Below are positions 52,042 to 59,637 of a stretch of 64,000 nucleotides of DNA, one piece after another. Origin of the DNA: Nocardia wallacei (GTDB lineage: Bacteria > Actinomycetota > Actinomycetes > Mycobacteriales > Mycobacteriaceae); contig NZ_JARWQD010000313.1 in the NCBI RefSeq assembly GCF_029869545.1, positions 1 through 64,000 on the forward strand. The letters are read 5' to 3'. Within the stretch, counting starts at the first letter, position 1. Each line of letters begins with the position of its first letter. The notes below the pieces were generated by a model, which saw only the letters and a program-made list of their open reading frames with translations, did not search any database and had not been told where the DNA came from. The translations under genes were made by a program, and so were the position numbers.

Positions 52042-52446
52042 CTAGGCGAGGCGCGTCGCCGTGCGCAATTCGACGAGATATCGCCCCGAGGAATCGCGGG
52101 CGAGGATGTCTTCACACGAAATGATTCCGGTCGGTCGGGCCGGTTGGCCGGGTGCGGATTCCACGGTGAGCACAATGGCCCGCACCCGGGCGCCGGAGGC
52201 GGTTGGATCGACCGAGAAATTGGACATGTAATGCCGCTGCACCGCATTGCGTGCCGACCGTTGGGCCCGCAGTGTCCGGCTGTGCTCGACGATCTGTGCC
52301 CGGCCCAGCAGGGTGCGCGCGCCGACGATGCGGAAGACCGCGTCCGGGAGGAACGTCGCGGCGTAGGCGGCGAAATCCGCGCGGTCCAGGGCGTGCACCT
52401 GTTCGGCGTAGAACTGCTCGGCATTCGCCGCGGCGGCGGTGATCAT
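52042..52446 (-). CDS. SnoaL/NTF2-like protein
   Basis: The 134-residue protein has the cone fold of SnoaL-like or ring-hydroxylase-beta proteins (EQFYAEQVHALDRADFAAYAATFLPDAVFRI). It may be a cyclase or hydroxylase-like tailoring enzyme. ATG 52446 overlaps the stop of the neighbouring paralogue by four bases. The two proteins may form a heterodimer. Confidence 0.8.
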   Translation of the reverse strand: MITAAAANAEQFYAEQVHALDRADFAAYAATFLPDAVFRIVGARTLLGRAQIVEHSRTLRAQRSARNAVQRHYMSNFSVDPTASGARVRAIVLTVESAPGQPARPTGIISCEDILARDSSGRYLVELRTATRLA

Positions 52447-52904
52447 GGCCGCCCCCAGGCACTGTCGTCGCGGGTGACGCGGCGGAACCGGATCTGCCAG
52501 CGGTCGCCGCGGCGGACCAGCAGGTCCTCGCAGAGCGTGCTGGCGTAGATCTCGGAGCCGCCGCCCGCGCGGGATTCGATGACCAGCACGTAGCTGGTGG
52601 CCCGGGTGAGGATCGGGGTGCGCGGCTCGATCCGCAGCATCGACACCAGATGGCGGTGCCGGACGCCGGACTTCTCCCGCGCCGCGTACCCGGCGGCCGC
52701 CGCATCCCCGATCTGCCGTGCGCCGCGCAGCGGATTCTCGAGCCCGCTCGCGGTAAAGATGGCCTCCGGCAGGAAATCCGCCGACCAGCTCGCGACATTG
52801 CCCCCGTCGAGCGCCGCCATGTGTTCGGCGTAGAACCGGCTCCAGGAATCGTAGTCGGATACGCCGGGATCGATTTTCTCCGCCGTCGACAATTGTGTTG
52901 TCAT
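52443..52904 (-). CDS. SnoaL/NTF2-like protein, first gene of the PKS operon
   Basis: The 153-residue protein has the same fold (RFYAEHMAALDGGNVASWSADFLPEAIFTA) and a C-terminal strand block (YASTLCEDLLVRRGDRWQIRFRRV). It is the promoter-proximal gene of the biosynthetic operon; the divergent tetR gene starts 243 bp away. It also resembles the small subunit of aromatic ring dioxygenases. Confidence 0.8.
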   Translation of the reverse strand: MTTQLSTAEKIDPGVSDYDSWSRFYAEHMAALDGGNVASWSADFLPEAIFTASGLENPLRGARQIGDAAAAGYAAREKSGVRHRHLVSMLRIEPRTPILTRATSYVLVIESRAGGGSEIYASTLCEDLLVRRGDRWQIRFRRVTRDDSAWGRP

Positions 52905-53112
52905 CTCGTACCGCCCCGTGAGAATCGTGTTAACATTTTCGAAACCGAAGTCGATGAGATCCCCCGCCTCGATCGACAATTCACACGGTATGCAGCGGTG
53001 TGCGGGAGTGGCAATGTGAATGCACTCGGGTTCCCCTGTTCGGCACTTCTGTTCGCAATCCGGGGAAATTCGTGGCGATCGGGCAAACCCGGGGCCCTGC
53101 GGAGACCACTTC

Positions 53113-53128
53113 CATGCAGGTCTGCATG
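53113..53128. promoter_or_regulatory. TetR operator palindrome (CATGCAG-GT-CTGCATG)
   Basis: A perfect 16-bp palindrome lies 19 bp before the tetR start in the divergent tetR/PKS region. A related palindrome, ACATACAG-CT-CTGTATGT, lies at 53930. Both fit CATRCAG-NN-CTGYATG, suggesting one regulator binds both. Confidence 0.78.
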
Positions 53129-53147
53129 TAAGTGTACAATCTTCGGA

Positions 53148-53792
53148 ATGGCCAGGCCCGCAGTCTCGAAACCGCAGCGTCGCACGCAGGAGCAGCGCAG
53201 CAGTGAGATGCGCGTCCGGCTGCTCGACGCCACCATAGACTGCCTCGTCGAATACGGCTACGCGGGCACCACCACGCCGCGGGTCGCCGAGCGCGCGGGC
53301 GTCACGCGCGGCGCGCAGGTGCACCATTTCGGCTCCAAGACCGACCTCGTCGTGGCCGCGATCAGCCACCTCGCGCAGCGCCGCACCGACGCCGCCATGC
53401 AGGAACTCGGCCGCTTCCGCGCCGAGGACGACCCGCTGGCCGCGGTCCTGGACTTCCTGTGGGAACTGCACCAGGGCCCGCTGTTCATCGCGGCGATGGA
53501 GCTGTGGGTGGCGGGCCGCGTGGATCGGGTGCTCGCCGCCGAGATGGCGAAGGTCGAGCCGTTCGTCAACAACGCCGTGCTCATGGCGGTCGCCCAGATG
53601 GTTCCCGACGAGGTCGACCGGAAGATAGCGCGCGACTTCGTCTACACCGCCATGGACGCGCTGCGCGGAATCCTGGTCTCCAACTTCATCGATCCCGACT
53701 CCGACCGCGCACTGCGCCGCTGGAAACGCGCCTCCGCCCACCTGCGCATCGCCGCGGAAGCCTCGCTCCCGGGCCTACGTCAGCCCAACTGA
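53148..53792 (+). CDS. TetR-family regulator of the PKS region
   Basis: The 214-residue protein has a TetR HTH (LLDATIDCLVEYGYAGTTTPRVAERAGVTRGAQVHHFGSKTDLV) and a C-terminal ligand domain. ATG 53148 is close behind its palindromic operator. It is divergent from the PKS operon and upstream of the thiolase operon, whose leader carries a near-identical palindrome, so it probably represses both. Confidence 0.9.
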   Translation: MARPAVSKPQRRTQEQRSSEMRVRLLDATIDCLVEYGYAGTTTPRVAERAGVTRGAQVHHFGSKTDLVVAAISHLAQRRTDAAMQELGRFRAEDDPLAAVLDFLWELHQGPLFIAAMELWVAGRVDRVLAAEMAKVEPFVNNAVLMAVAQMVPDEVDRKIARDFVYTAMDALRGILVSNFIDPDSDRALRRWKRASAHLRIAAEASLPGLRQPN

Positions 53793-53808
53793 CCCACCCG
53801 CCTCACCC

Positions 53809-53904
53809 GGCCAGCTCCAACCTCTCCTCCGGCCACGGTCCAACCTCGCCTCCGGCCGTCGCTCCACCTCATTTCCGGCCGCCGTCCCACCTCTGCCTCC
53901 GGCC
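53809..53904. repeat. short tandem repeat, four units of about 23 bp
   Basis: The unit CGGCCNNNNTCCACCTCNCCTC recurs four times after the tetR stop and ends with a partial copy. Noncoding. Nothing else is seen in the 53793-53929 stretch. Confidence 0.7.
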
Positions 53905-53929
53905 GGAATCCCGCACCCCTTGCCAAGTT

Positions 53930-53947
53930 ACATACAGCTCTGTATGT
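53930..53947. promoter_or_regulatory. second TetR-type palindrome (ACATACAG-CT-CTGTATGT)
   Basis: A perfect 18-bp palindrome lies 67 bp before the thiolase start and matches the palindrome at 53113 in its CATRCAG/CTGYATG arms. It probably lets the upstream TetR protein control the thiolase operon. Confidence 0.75.
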
Positions 53948-54014
53948 TTGTTTTAGTCCGGTCCCGACGGGATCGTCCACGCCGTCCGCGCGGCGGCCAG
54001 ATGTGAGGAGTTCG

Positions 54015-55223
54015 ATGGCGAACAAGGTCTACGTCGTCGGCGTCGGCATGACGAAGTTCGAAAAGCCGGGGCGGCGCAAGAACGAGGACGGCAGCGACTG
54101 GGACTACCCGGACATGGCGCGCGAGTCGGGCACGAAAGCCCTTGCGGACGCCGGGATTTCCTACGATCAGGTGCAGCAGGCATACGTCGGTTACGTGTAC
54201 GGCGAGTCCACCTCGGGCCAGCGGGCGGTCTACGAGCTGGGCATGACCGGCATCCCGGTCGTCAACGTCAACAACAACTGCTCGACCGGCTCCACCGCGC
54301 TGTACCTTGCGGCACAGGCGATTCGGGGCGGGCTGGCCGACTGCACGCTGGCGCTGGGCTTCGAGAAGATGCAGCCCGGATCGCTCGGCTCGACCTGGGA
54401 CGACCGCGAGCAGCCCATGGCCAAGCACATGATGGCCCTCGCCGAGATCTCCGAGGTGCTGTTCCCGCCCGCGCCGTGGATGTTCGGCGCCGCCGGTCGC
54501 GAGCACATGAAGGCCTACGGCACCACCGCCGAGCACTTCGCGAAGATCGGGTACAAGAACCACAAGCACTCGGTCAACAACCCGTATTCGCAGTTCCAGG
54601 ACGAGTATTCGATGCAGGACATCCTGGACGCGCGGATGATCTACGACCCGCTGACCAAGCTGCAGTGCTCGCCGACCTCCGACGGCTCGGGCGCGGCGAT
54701 CCTCGCCTCCGAGGCATTCGTCGACAAGCACAACCTGGCCGCCCAGGCGGTGGAGATCGTCGGGCAGGCCATGACCACCGACTTCGCCTCCACCTTCGAC
54801 GGCACGGCCAAGGGCATCATCGGCTACGACATGAATGTCAAAGCCGCGCAACAGGTTTACGAGCAGTCCGGGCTGGGAGCCGAGGACTTCCAGGTGATCG
54901 AGCTGCACGACTGCTTCTCGGCCAACGAGCTGCTGCTCTACGAGGCGCTGGGCCTGTGCGGCGAGGGCGAGGCGGGCAAGCTCATCGACGCCGACCAGAC
55001 CACCTACGGCGGCAAGTGGGTCGTCAATCCCTCCGGCGGCCTGATCTCCAAGGGACATCCCTTGGGCGCAACGGGTTTGGCGCAGTGCAGCGAGCTGACC
55101 TGGCAGCTGCGCGGCACGGCCGACAAGCGCCAGGTATCCAATGTCACTGCGGCACTACAGCACAACATCGGCCTGGGCGGCGCGGCCATCGTGACGGCCT
55201 ACCAGCGCGCGGATCGTCGATAA
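54015..55223 (+). CDS. SCP2-type thiolase/lipid-transfer protein
   Basis: The 402-residue thiolase has the nucleophile Cys89 in NNNCSTGSTALYLA, IELHDCFSANELL, and GGLISKGHPLGATGLAQ near the C-terminus, as in SCPx/Ltp thiolases of sterol and fatty acid degradation. ATG 54015 has GAGGAG upstream. First gene of an operon through 61410. Confidence 0.92.
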   Translation: MANKVYVVGVGMTKFEKPGRRKNEDGSDWDYPDMARESGTKALADAGISYDQVQQAYVGYVYGESTSGQRAVYELGMTGIPVVNVNNNCSTGSTALYLAAQAIRGGLADCTLALGFEKMQPGSLGSTWDDREQPMAKHMMALAEISEVLFPPAPWMFGAAGREHMKAYGTTAEHFAKIGYKNHKHSVNNPYSQFQDEYSMQDILDARMIYDPLTKLQCSPTSDGSGAAILASEAFVDKHNLAAQAVEIVGQAMTTDFASTFDGTAKGIIGYDMNVKAAQQVYEQSGLGAEDFQVIELHDCFSANELLLYEALGLCGEGEAGKLIDADQTTYGGKWVVNPSGGLISKGHPLGATGLAQCSELTWQLRGTADKRQVSNVTAALQHNIGLGGAAIVTAYQRADRR

Positions 55224-55251
55224 ACCAACATTCTTCGTAGAATGAGGACAC

Positions 55252-55686
55252 ATGGGCCACATCGAATACACCAAGAAGTTGTCTGCCGCGCCTGATGCGC
55301 TGTGGGCGGTTGTGGGCAATCCGAACACCTGGGGCGACTGGTTCTCCATTCACGAGCGGTGGATGGAGGAGCCCCCGGCCACCCTCGAGGTGGGCAACAA
55401 GCTGGTCGCCAAGGTCGTCATGCTCGGCATGGCCAACAAGTTCGAGTGGAACGTGGCCGACGTCGACGCGCCCAGCAAGCTGACCCTGACCGCGACCGGA
55501 ATGGCCGGTGTGAAGGTGGAATTCACCTTCACCATCACCGCGGCGGGCGACGGCAGCGAGCTGGCGGTCAACGGCGACTTCGAGGGCGCGCTCATCAAGG
55601 GCGCGCTCGGCAAGGCCGTGGAGAAGGACGGCATGAAGCAGCTCGAGAAGTCCCTCGAGCAACTCGAGGCGCTGGCGGCCAAGTGA
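55252..55686 (+). CDS. SRPBCC-family protein
   Basis: The 144-residue protein is a START-like cavity protein (IEYTKKLSAAPDALWAVVGNPNTWGDWF). In the operon it may bind a lipid or an intermediate. Its TGA overlaps the GTG start of the next gene. Confidence 0.82.
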   Translation: MGHIEYTKKLSAAPDALWAVVGNPNTWGDWFSIHERWMEEPPATLEVGNKLVAKVVMLGMANKFEWNVADVDAPSKLTLTATGMAGVKVEFTFTITAAGDGSELAVNGDFEGALIKGALGKAVEKDGMKQLEKSLEQLEALAAK

Positions 55687-56558
55687 GTACGGGCACCGAG
55701 GGCCGGGTCGTCGAATTCGACGACTCCGGCCTGAACACCTGGTCCGACGAGGAACGTTTCGAGGTCACGCGCGAGCGGATCGCCGAATACGCCGCCGCCA
55801 CCAACGATCCCATCGCGGCCCACCGCGACGGCGAGGTGGCCTCCCCGGTCTTCGCGATCGTGCCGGTCTTCGACGCCATGATGGTGCCGGTCATCGACGT
55901 GGCGCCCATGGACATCTTCGGCCGGGTGGTGCACGGCGAGCAGGACTTCCACTTCCATCGCCCGATCCGGCCCGGCGAGACCCTGGTGTCGCGGGCCCGG
56001 GCGGTCGGATACGCGGGCAGGTCCAACGGCAGCACGATCGCCATCCACATCGAAAGCCGCGACGAGGCAGGCGAACTCGTCAACGAGCAATATCTGACGG
56101 CGTTCTTCCGCAACATCGACGCGGGCGAGACGGTCGGGCAGCAGGCCCCGGGGCACAAGTTCGACGAGAGCCTGCGCGCACAGGAGCCGCTCGCCACCGT
56201 GCCCCAGCACATCGACGACGACCAGACCTACCGCTACGCACCGGCTTCCGGCGATCCGGTCCCGCTGCACCTGGACGAGGAGGTCGCCAAGGACGCCGGG
56301 CTGCCCGGCATCATCGCGCACGGCCTGTGCACGATGGCCTTCGCGTCCTGGGCGGTGCTGACCGAGGTCGGCGGCTCGGATGTGCACCGGCTGCGGCGCT
56401 TCGCGGTGCGCTTCGCGAAGATGGTCTTCCCCGGCGACGATCTGCAGACCCGGATCTGGAAGGTGAAGTCCGACAACGGCATCACGACCTACGCGTTCGA
56501 GACCGTGCGCGGCGACGACGTGGTACTGAGTGACGGACTCGCCGAGATCGCGGACTGA
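55683..56558 (+). CDS. MaoC-like enoyl-CoA hydratase (double hot-dog)
   Basis: The 291-residue protein has two hot-dog halves, the first with RIAEYAAATNDPIAAH and the second with the hydratase pattern LPGIIAHGLCTMAFASWA. It is an R-hydratase-like enzyme as in 2-enoyl-CoA hydratase 2. GTG 55683 overlaps the SRPBCC stop. Confidence 0.87.
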   Translation: MSTGTEGRVVEFDDSGLNTWSDEERFEVTRERIAEYAAATNDPIAAHRDGEVASPVFAIVPVFDAMMVPVIDVAPMDIFGRVVHGEQDFHFHRPIRPGETLVSRARAVGYAGRSNGSTIAIHIESRDEAGELVNEQYLTAFFRNIDAGETVGQQAPGHKFDESLRAQEPLATVPQHIDDDQTYRYAPASGDPVPLHLDEEVAKDAGLPGIIAHGLCTMAFASWAVLTEVGGSDVHRLRRFAVRFAKMVFPGDDLQTRIWKVKSDNGITTYAFETVRGDDVVLSDGLAEIAD

Positions 56559-56592
56559 CCCGGACATCGAACAGACTGAGGAGAGAACACAT

Positions 56593-57462
56593 ATGGGCGC
56601 ACTGGAGGGCAAGGTCGCCGTCATCACCGGCGCCGGGCGCGGCATCGGCCGCGAGCACGCGCTGCTGTTCGCGGCCGAGGGCGCGGCGGTGGTCGTCAAC
56701 GACCTCGGCGGCGACAACGCCGGTGAGGGCACCGACGTCGGCCCGGCGCAGGAGGTGGTGAACGAGATCACCGCCGCCGGTGGTCGGGCCGTGGCCAACA
56801 CCGCGAACATCGCCGCCTGGGACGGTGCGAAAGAGCTTGTGGAGCAGGCTGTTTCGGAGTTCGGCAAGCTCGATGTCGTCATCAACAACGCGGGTATCCT
56901 GCGGGACGGCTTCATCGCCGGGCTCGAGGAGTCCCAGTGGGATGCGGTCATCGCCGTGCACCTGAAGGGGCACTTCAATCTGCTGCGGCATGCGGCGGCG
57001 TACTGGAAGGAACAGTCCAAGGCGGGCAATCAGCCCAATGCCGCGGTCGTGAACACCGCCTCCGCCTCCGGGGTCACCGTGCCCAATGCGGGTCAGGCCA
57101 ACTACGGTGCGGCGAAGGCGGGGATTGCCGCGCTGACCCTGGTCGCGGCCGACGAACTGGAGCGTTACGGGGTGCGGGTCAACGCGATCGCGCCGATGGC
57201 GCGCACCCGGCTGACCCTGGCCACCCCGGGCATGGGCGCGATCTTCGCCGCCGAGGTCCCCGAGGGCGAGTTCGATGCCTTCAGCCCGGCCAATATCTCT
57301 CCGCTGGTGGCCTATCTGGCCAGCGACAAGTGCCCGATCACCGGCAAGGTGTTCGCCGTGCAGGGCGAGGCCATCTCCGAGCTGGCAGGCTGGCACGACG
57401 TCAAGACGATCGAGACCGACGGACCCTGGCTGATCGACGATATCGCCGCCCGGCTGCCGTAG
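56593..57462 (+). CDS. SDR, 3-hydroxyacyl-CoA dehydrogenase-like
   Basis: The 289-residue SDR has AVITGAGRGIGREHALLFAA, NDLGGD (NAD acid), NNAG and YGAAKAGIA, matching the SDR half of 17beta-HSD type 4/MFE-2 proteins. With the MaoC gene before it, the two form a split MFE-2. ATG 56593 has GAGGAGAG upstream. Confidence 0.9.
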   Translation: MGALEGKVAVITGAGRGIGREHALLFAAEGAAVVVNDLGGDNAGEGTDVGPAQEVVNEITAAGGRAVANTANIAAWDGAKELVEQAVSEFGKLDVVINNAGILRDGFIAGLEESQWDAVIAVHLKGHFNLLRHAAAYWKEQSKAGNQPNAAVVNTASASGVTVPNAGQANYGAAKAGIAALTLVAADELERYGVRVNAIAPMARTRLTLATPGMGAIFAAEVPEGEFDAFSPANISPLVAYLASDKCPITGKVFAVQGEAISELAGWHDVKTIETDGPWLIDDIAARLP

Positions 57463-57486
57463 TCCGAAACCTTTGGGAGAACAACG

Positions 57487-58740
57487 ATGTTCGAATGGTC
57501 CGAGACCGATGAGCTGATCCGCAACGCGGTGCGGGGCTTCATCGACAAAGAGGTCCGCCCGCAGCTCGACGCCCTGGAAAACGGCGAACAGTCGCCGTAT
57601 CCGATCCTGCGGAAGCTGTTCGCCGAGTTCGGGATCGATGCGATGGGCGGCGAGGCGGTCGACAAGCTGCTGGCCAAACAGCGCGCCAAGGCCGCGGGGG
57701 AGGAGTCCGGCGAGAAGAAGGGCAAGTCCTCCGGCGGTGGCCCGTTCGGCGGCCAGGAGTCGCTGATGGCGGTGCTGATCGCCGAGCTGTCCGGGGTGTG
57801 CATGGGCCTGGTCAGCGCGATGGGCGTATCCATCGGTCTCGGCGCCACCACCATCATGTCGCGCGGCACGCTCGCGCAGCAGGAGCGGTGGCTCAAGGAC
57901 ATCGTGACCATGAAAAAGGTTGCGGCGTGGGCCATTACGGAGCCCGATTCCGGTTCCGACGCGTTCGGCGGGATGAAGACCTACGTCCGGCGCGACGGCG
58001 AGGACTACATCCTCAACGGGCAGAAGACCTTCATCACCAACGGCCCCTACGCCGACACGGTGATCGTCTACGCGAAGCTCGATGAGCGCGACGCGAACGT
58101 GGACAAGCGCGACCGCAAGGTGCTGACCTTCGTGCTCGACAAGGGCATGGAGGGCTTCACCCAGGGCAAGCCGTTCCGGAAGATGGGCCTGCACGCCTCG
58201 CCGACCGGCGAATTGTTCTTCGACAACGTCCGTTTGGGTCGGGACCGGCTGCTGGGCGAGACCGAGGAGCACAAGGGCGGCGACGGACGCGAAAGCGCCC
58301 GTTCGAGTTTCACCGCCGAGCGCATCGGCGTGGGCTTCATGGCGCTGGGCATCATCAACGAATGCCACCGGCTCTGCGTCGATTACGCCAAGAGCCGCAA
58401 GCTGTGGGGTCAGGAGATCGGCCGCTTCCAGCTGGTGCAGCTCAAGCTCGCCAAGATGGAGGTGGCGCGAATCAACGTGCAGAACATGGTGTTCAACTCC
58501 ATCGAGCGCGCCCGCGCGGGCAAGCCGCCGACGCTGGCGGAGGCATCGGCCATCAAGCTGTACTGCTCCGAGGCGGCGACGGACGTCGCCATGGAAGCGG
58601 TGCAGCTGTTCGGCGGCAACGGCTACATGACCGAATACCGCGTCGAACAATTGGCTCGGGACGCCAAATCCCTGATGATCTACGCGGGCAGCAACGAGAT
58701 CCAGGTGACGCACATAGCCAAGGGCCTGCTGGGTTCCTGA
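57487..58740 (+). CDS. acyl-CoA dehydrogenase
   Basis: The 417-residue FAD enzyme has AAWAITEPDSGSDAFGGMKT, ASPTGELFFDNVRLG and a C-terminal GGNGYMTEYRVEQLARDAK / YAGSNEIQ. It introduces the alpha-beta double bond in beta-oxidation. ATG 57487. It has a Lys/Gly-rich insert at residues 75-87 (KKGKSSGGG) that is longer than usual. Confidence 0.9.
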   Translation: MFEWSETDELIRNAVRGFIDKEVRPQLDALENGEQSPYPILRKLFAEFGIDAMGGEAVDKLLAKQRAKAAGEESGEKKGKSSGGGPFGGQESLMAVLIAELSGVCMGLVSAMGVSIGLGATTIMSRGTLAQQERWLKDIVTMKKVAAWAITEPDSGSDAFGGMKTYVRRDGEDYILNGQKTFITNGPYADTVIVYAKLDERDANVDKRDRKVLTFVLDKGMEGFTQGKPFRKMGLHASPTGELFFDNVRLGRDRLLGETEEHKGGDGRESARSSFTAERIGVGFMALGIINECHRLCVDYAKSRKLWGQEIGRFQLVQLKLAKMEVARINVQNMVFNSIERARAGKPPTLAEASAIKLYCSEAATDVAMEAVQLFGGNGYMTEYRVEQLARDAKSLMIYAGSNEIQVTHIAKGLLGS

Positions 58741-58756
58741 CGACGGAGTCATCACT

Positions 58757-59620
58757 ATGCCGAACCCGGTACGGGAACAGGATGCCCACTACGCCGGAAT
58801 CAGAACTCGTGAACTGACGATCGCCGGAAGCGGCACACCCGTCGTCTTCCTGCACGGCTTCGCCGACTGCGCCGAAACGTGGCGTGGCGTGCTGGAATAC
58901 CTTGCCGGACAGGGCCGTCCGGCTCGCGCGGTGGACGTCGTCGGATTCGGTGCGGCCGACCCGTTCGGGCCCGGCCCGCTGCTGCCTCAGCTGGACGCCT
59001 TCGTCGACGGCCTCCTGGCGACCACCGGGCCCGCTGTGCTGGTGGGCAATTCGCTCGGCGTGACGATGTCGATCCGTGCGGCGCAACGCAACCCCGCGCG
59101 GGTCGCGGGCATCGTGGCACTGGACGAGCCCATTCTGTCCCGGCATTGGCTGGCTCGCCGCGCCCGCGGCCGAGTCGGCCCGCCGACGGTCGCCTCGCTG
59201 GTGCGCCTGGCGCCCGAACCGCTGATCCGGTGGATTTCCGGCCCCGCGTGGGCAGTACTGCTCTACGGCAATCCCCGAGCCGCCGATCCGGCGACGGTAC
59301 TGCGCTGGCGCACCCGATACGCGACCCGATCCGGACTGTCCTGGCTGCTCACCAACGCCGTGCGGTTCGCCCGCGAGAGCGTCGACGGATACCCGCAGGT
59401 ACCGGTGCGGTGCCCGGTCCTGATCCTGCACGGCCGCAGGGACCGCATCGTGCCGGTCCAGGCGGGTGCCGACCTCCACCGGCTGATCCCGGGCAGCGAG
59501 TTCAGGGTCCTCCCCGCCGCCGGTCACTGTCCCCAACTCGACGACCCGGCGGCGACCGCCCACACGATCTCGACCTTCATCGACACCCGAATTACACCAC
59601 GCAGAGATGCAGCGGGGTGA
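58757..59620 (+). CDS. alpha/beta hydrolase
   Basis: The 287-residue protein has VVFLHGFADCAETW, nucleophile GNSLGVTMS and the late AAGHCPQL His. It lies between the dehydrogenase and the CoA ligase and may be a thioesterase or esterase for the operon's substrate. Confidence 0.85.
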   Translation: MPNPVREQDAHYAGIRTRELTIAGSGTPVVFLHGFADCAETWRGVLEYLAGQGRPARAVDVVGFGAADPFGPGPLLPQLDAFVDGLLATTGPAVLVGNSLGVTMSIRAAQRNPARVAGIVALDEPILSRHWLARRARGRVGPPTVASLVRLAPEPLIRWISGPAWAVLLYGNPRAADPATVLRWRTRYATRSGLSWLLTNAVRFARESVDGYPQVPVRCPVLILHGRRDRIVPVQAGADLHRLIPGSEFRVLPAAGHCPQLDDPAATAHTISTFIDTRITPRRDAAG

Positions 59621-59637
59621 GACAAGCAGGAGCAATC

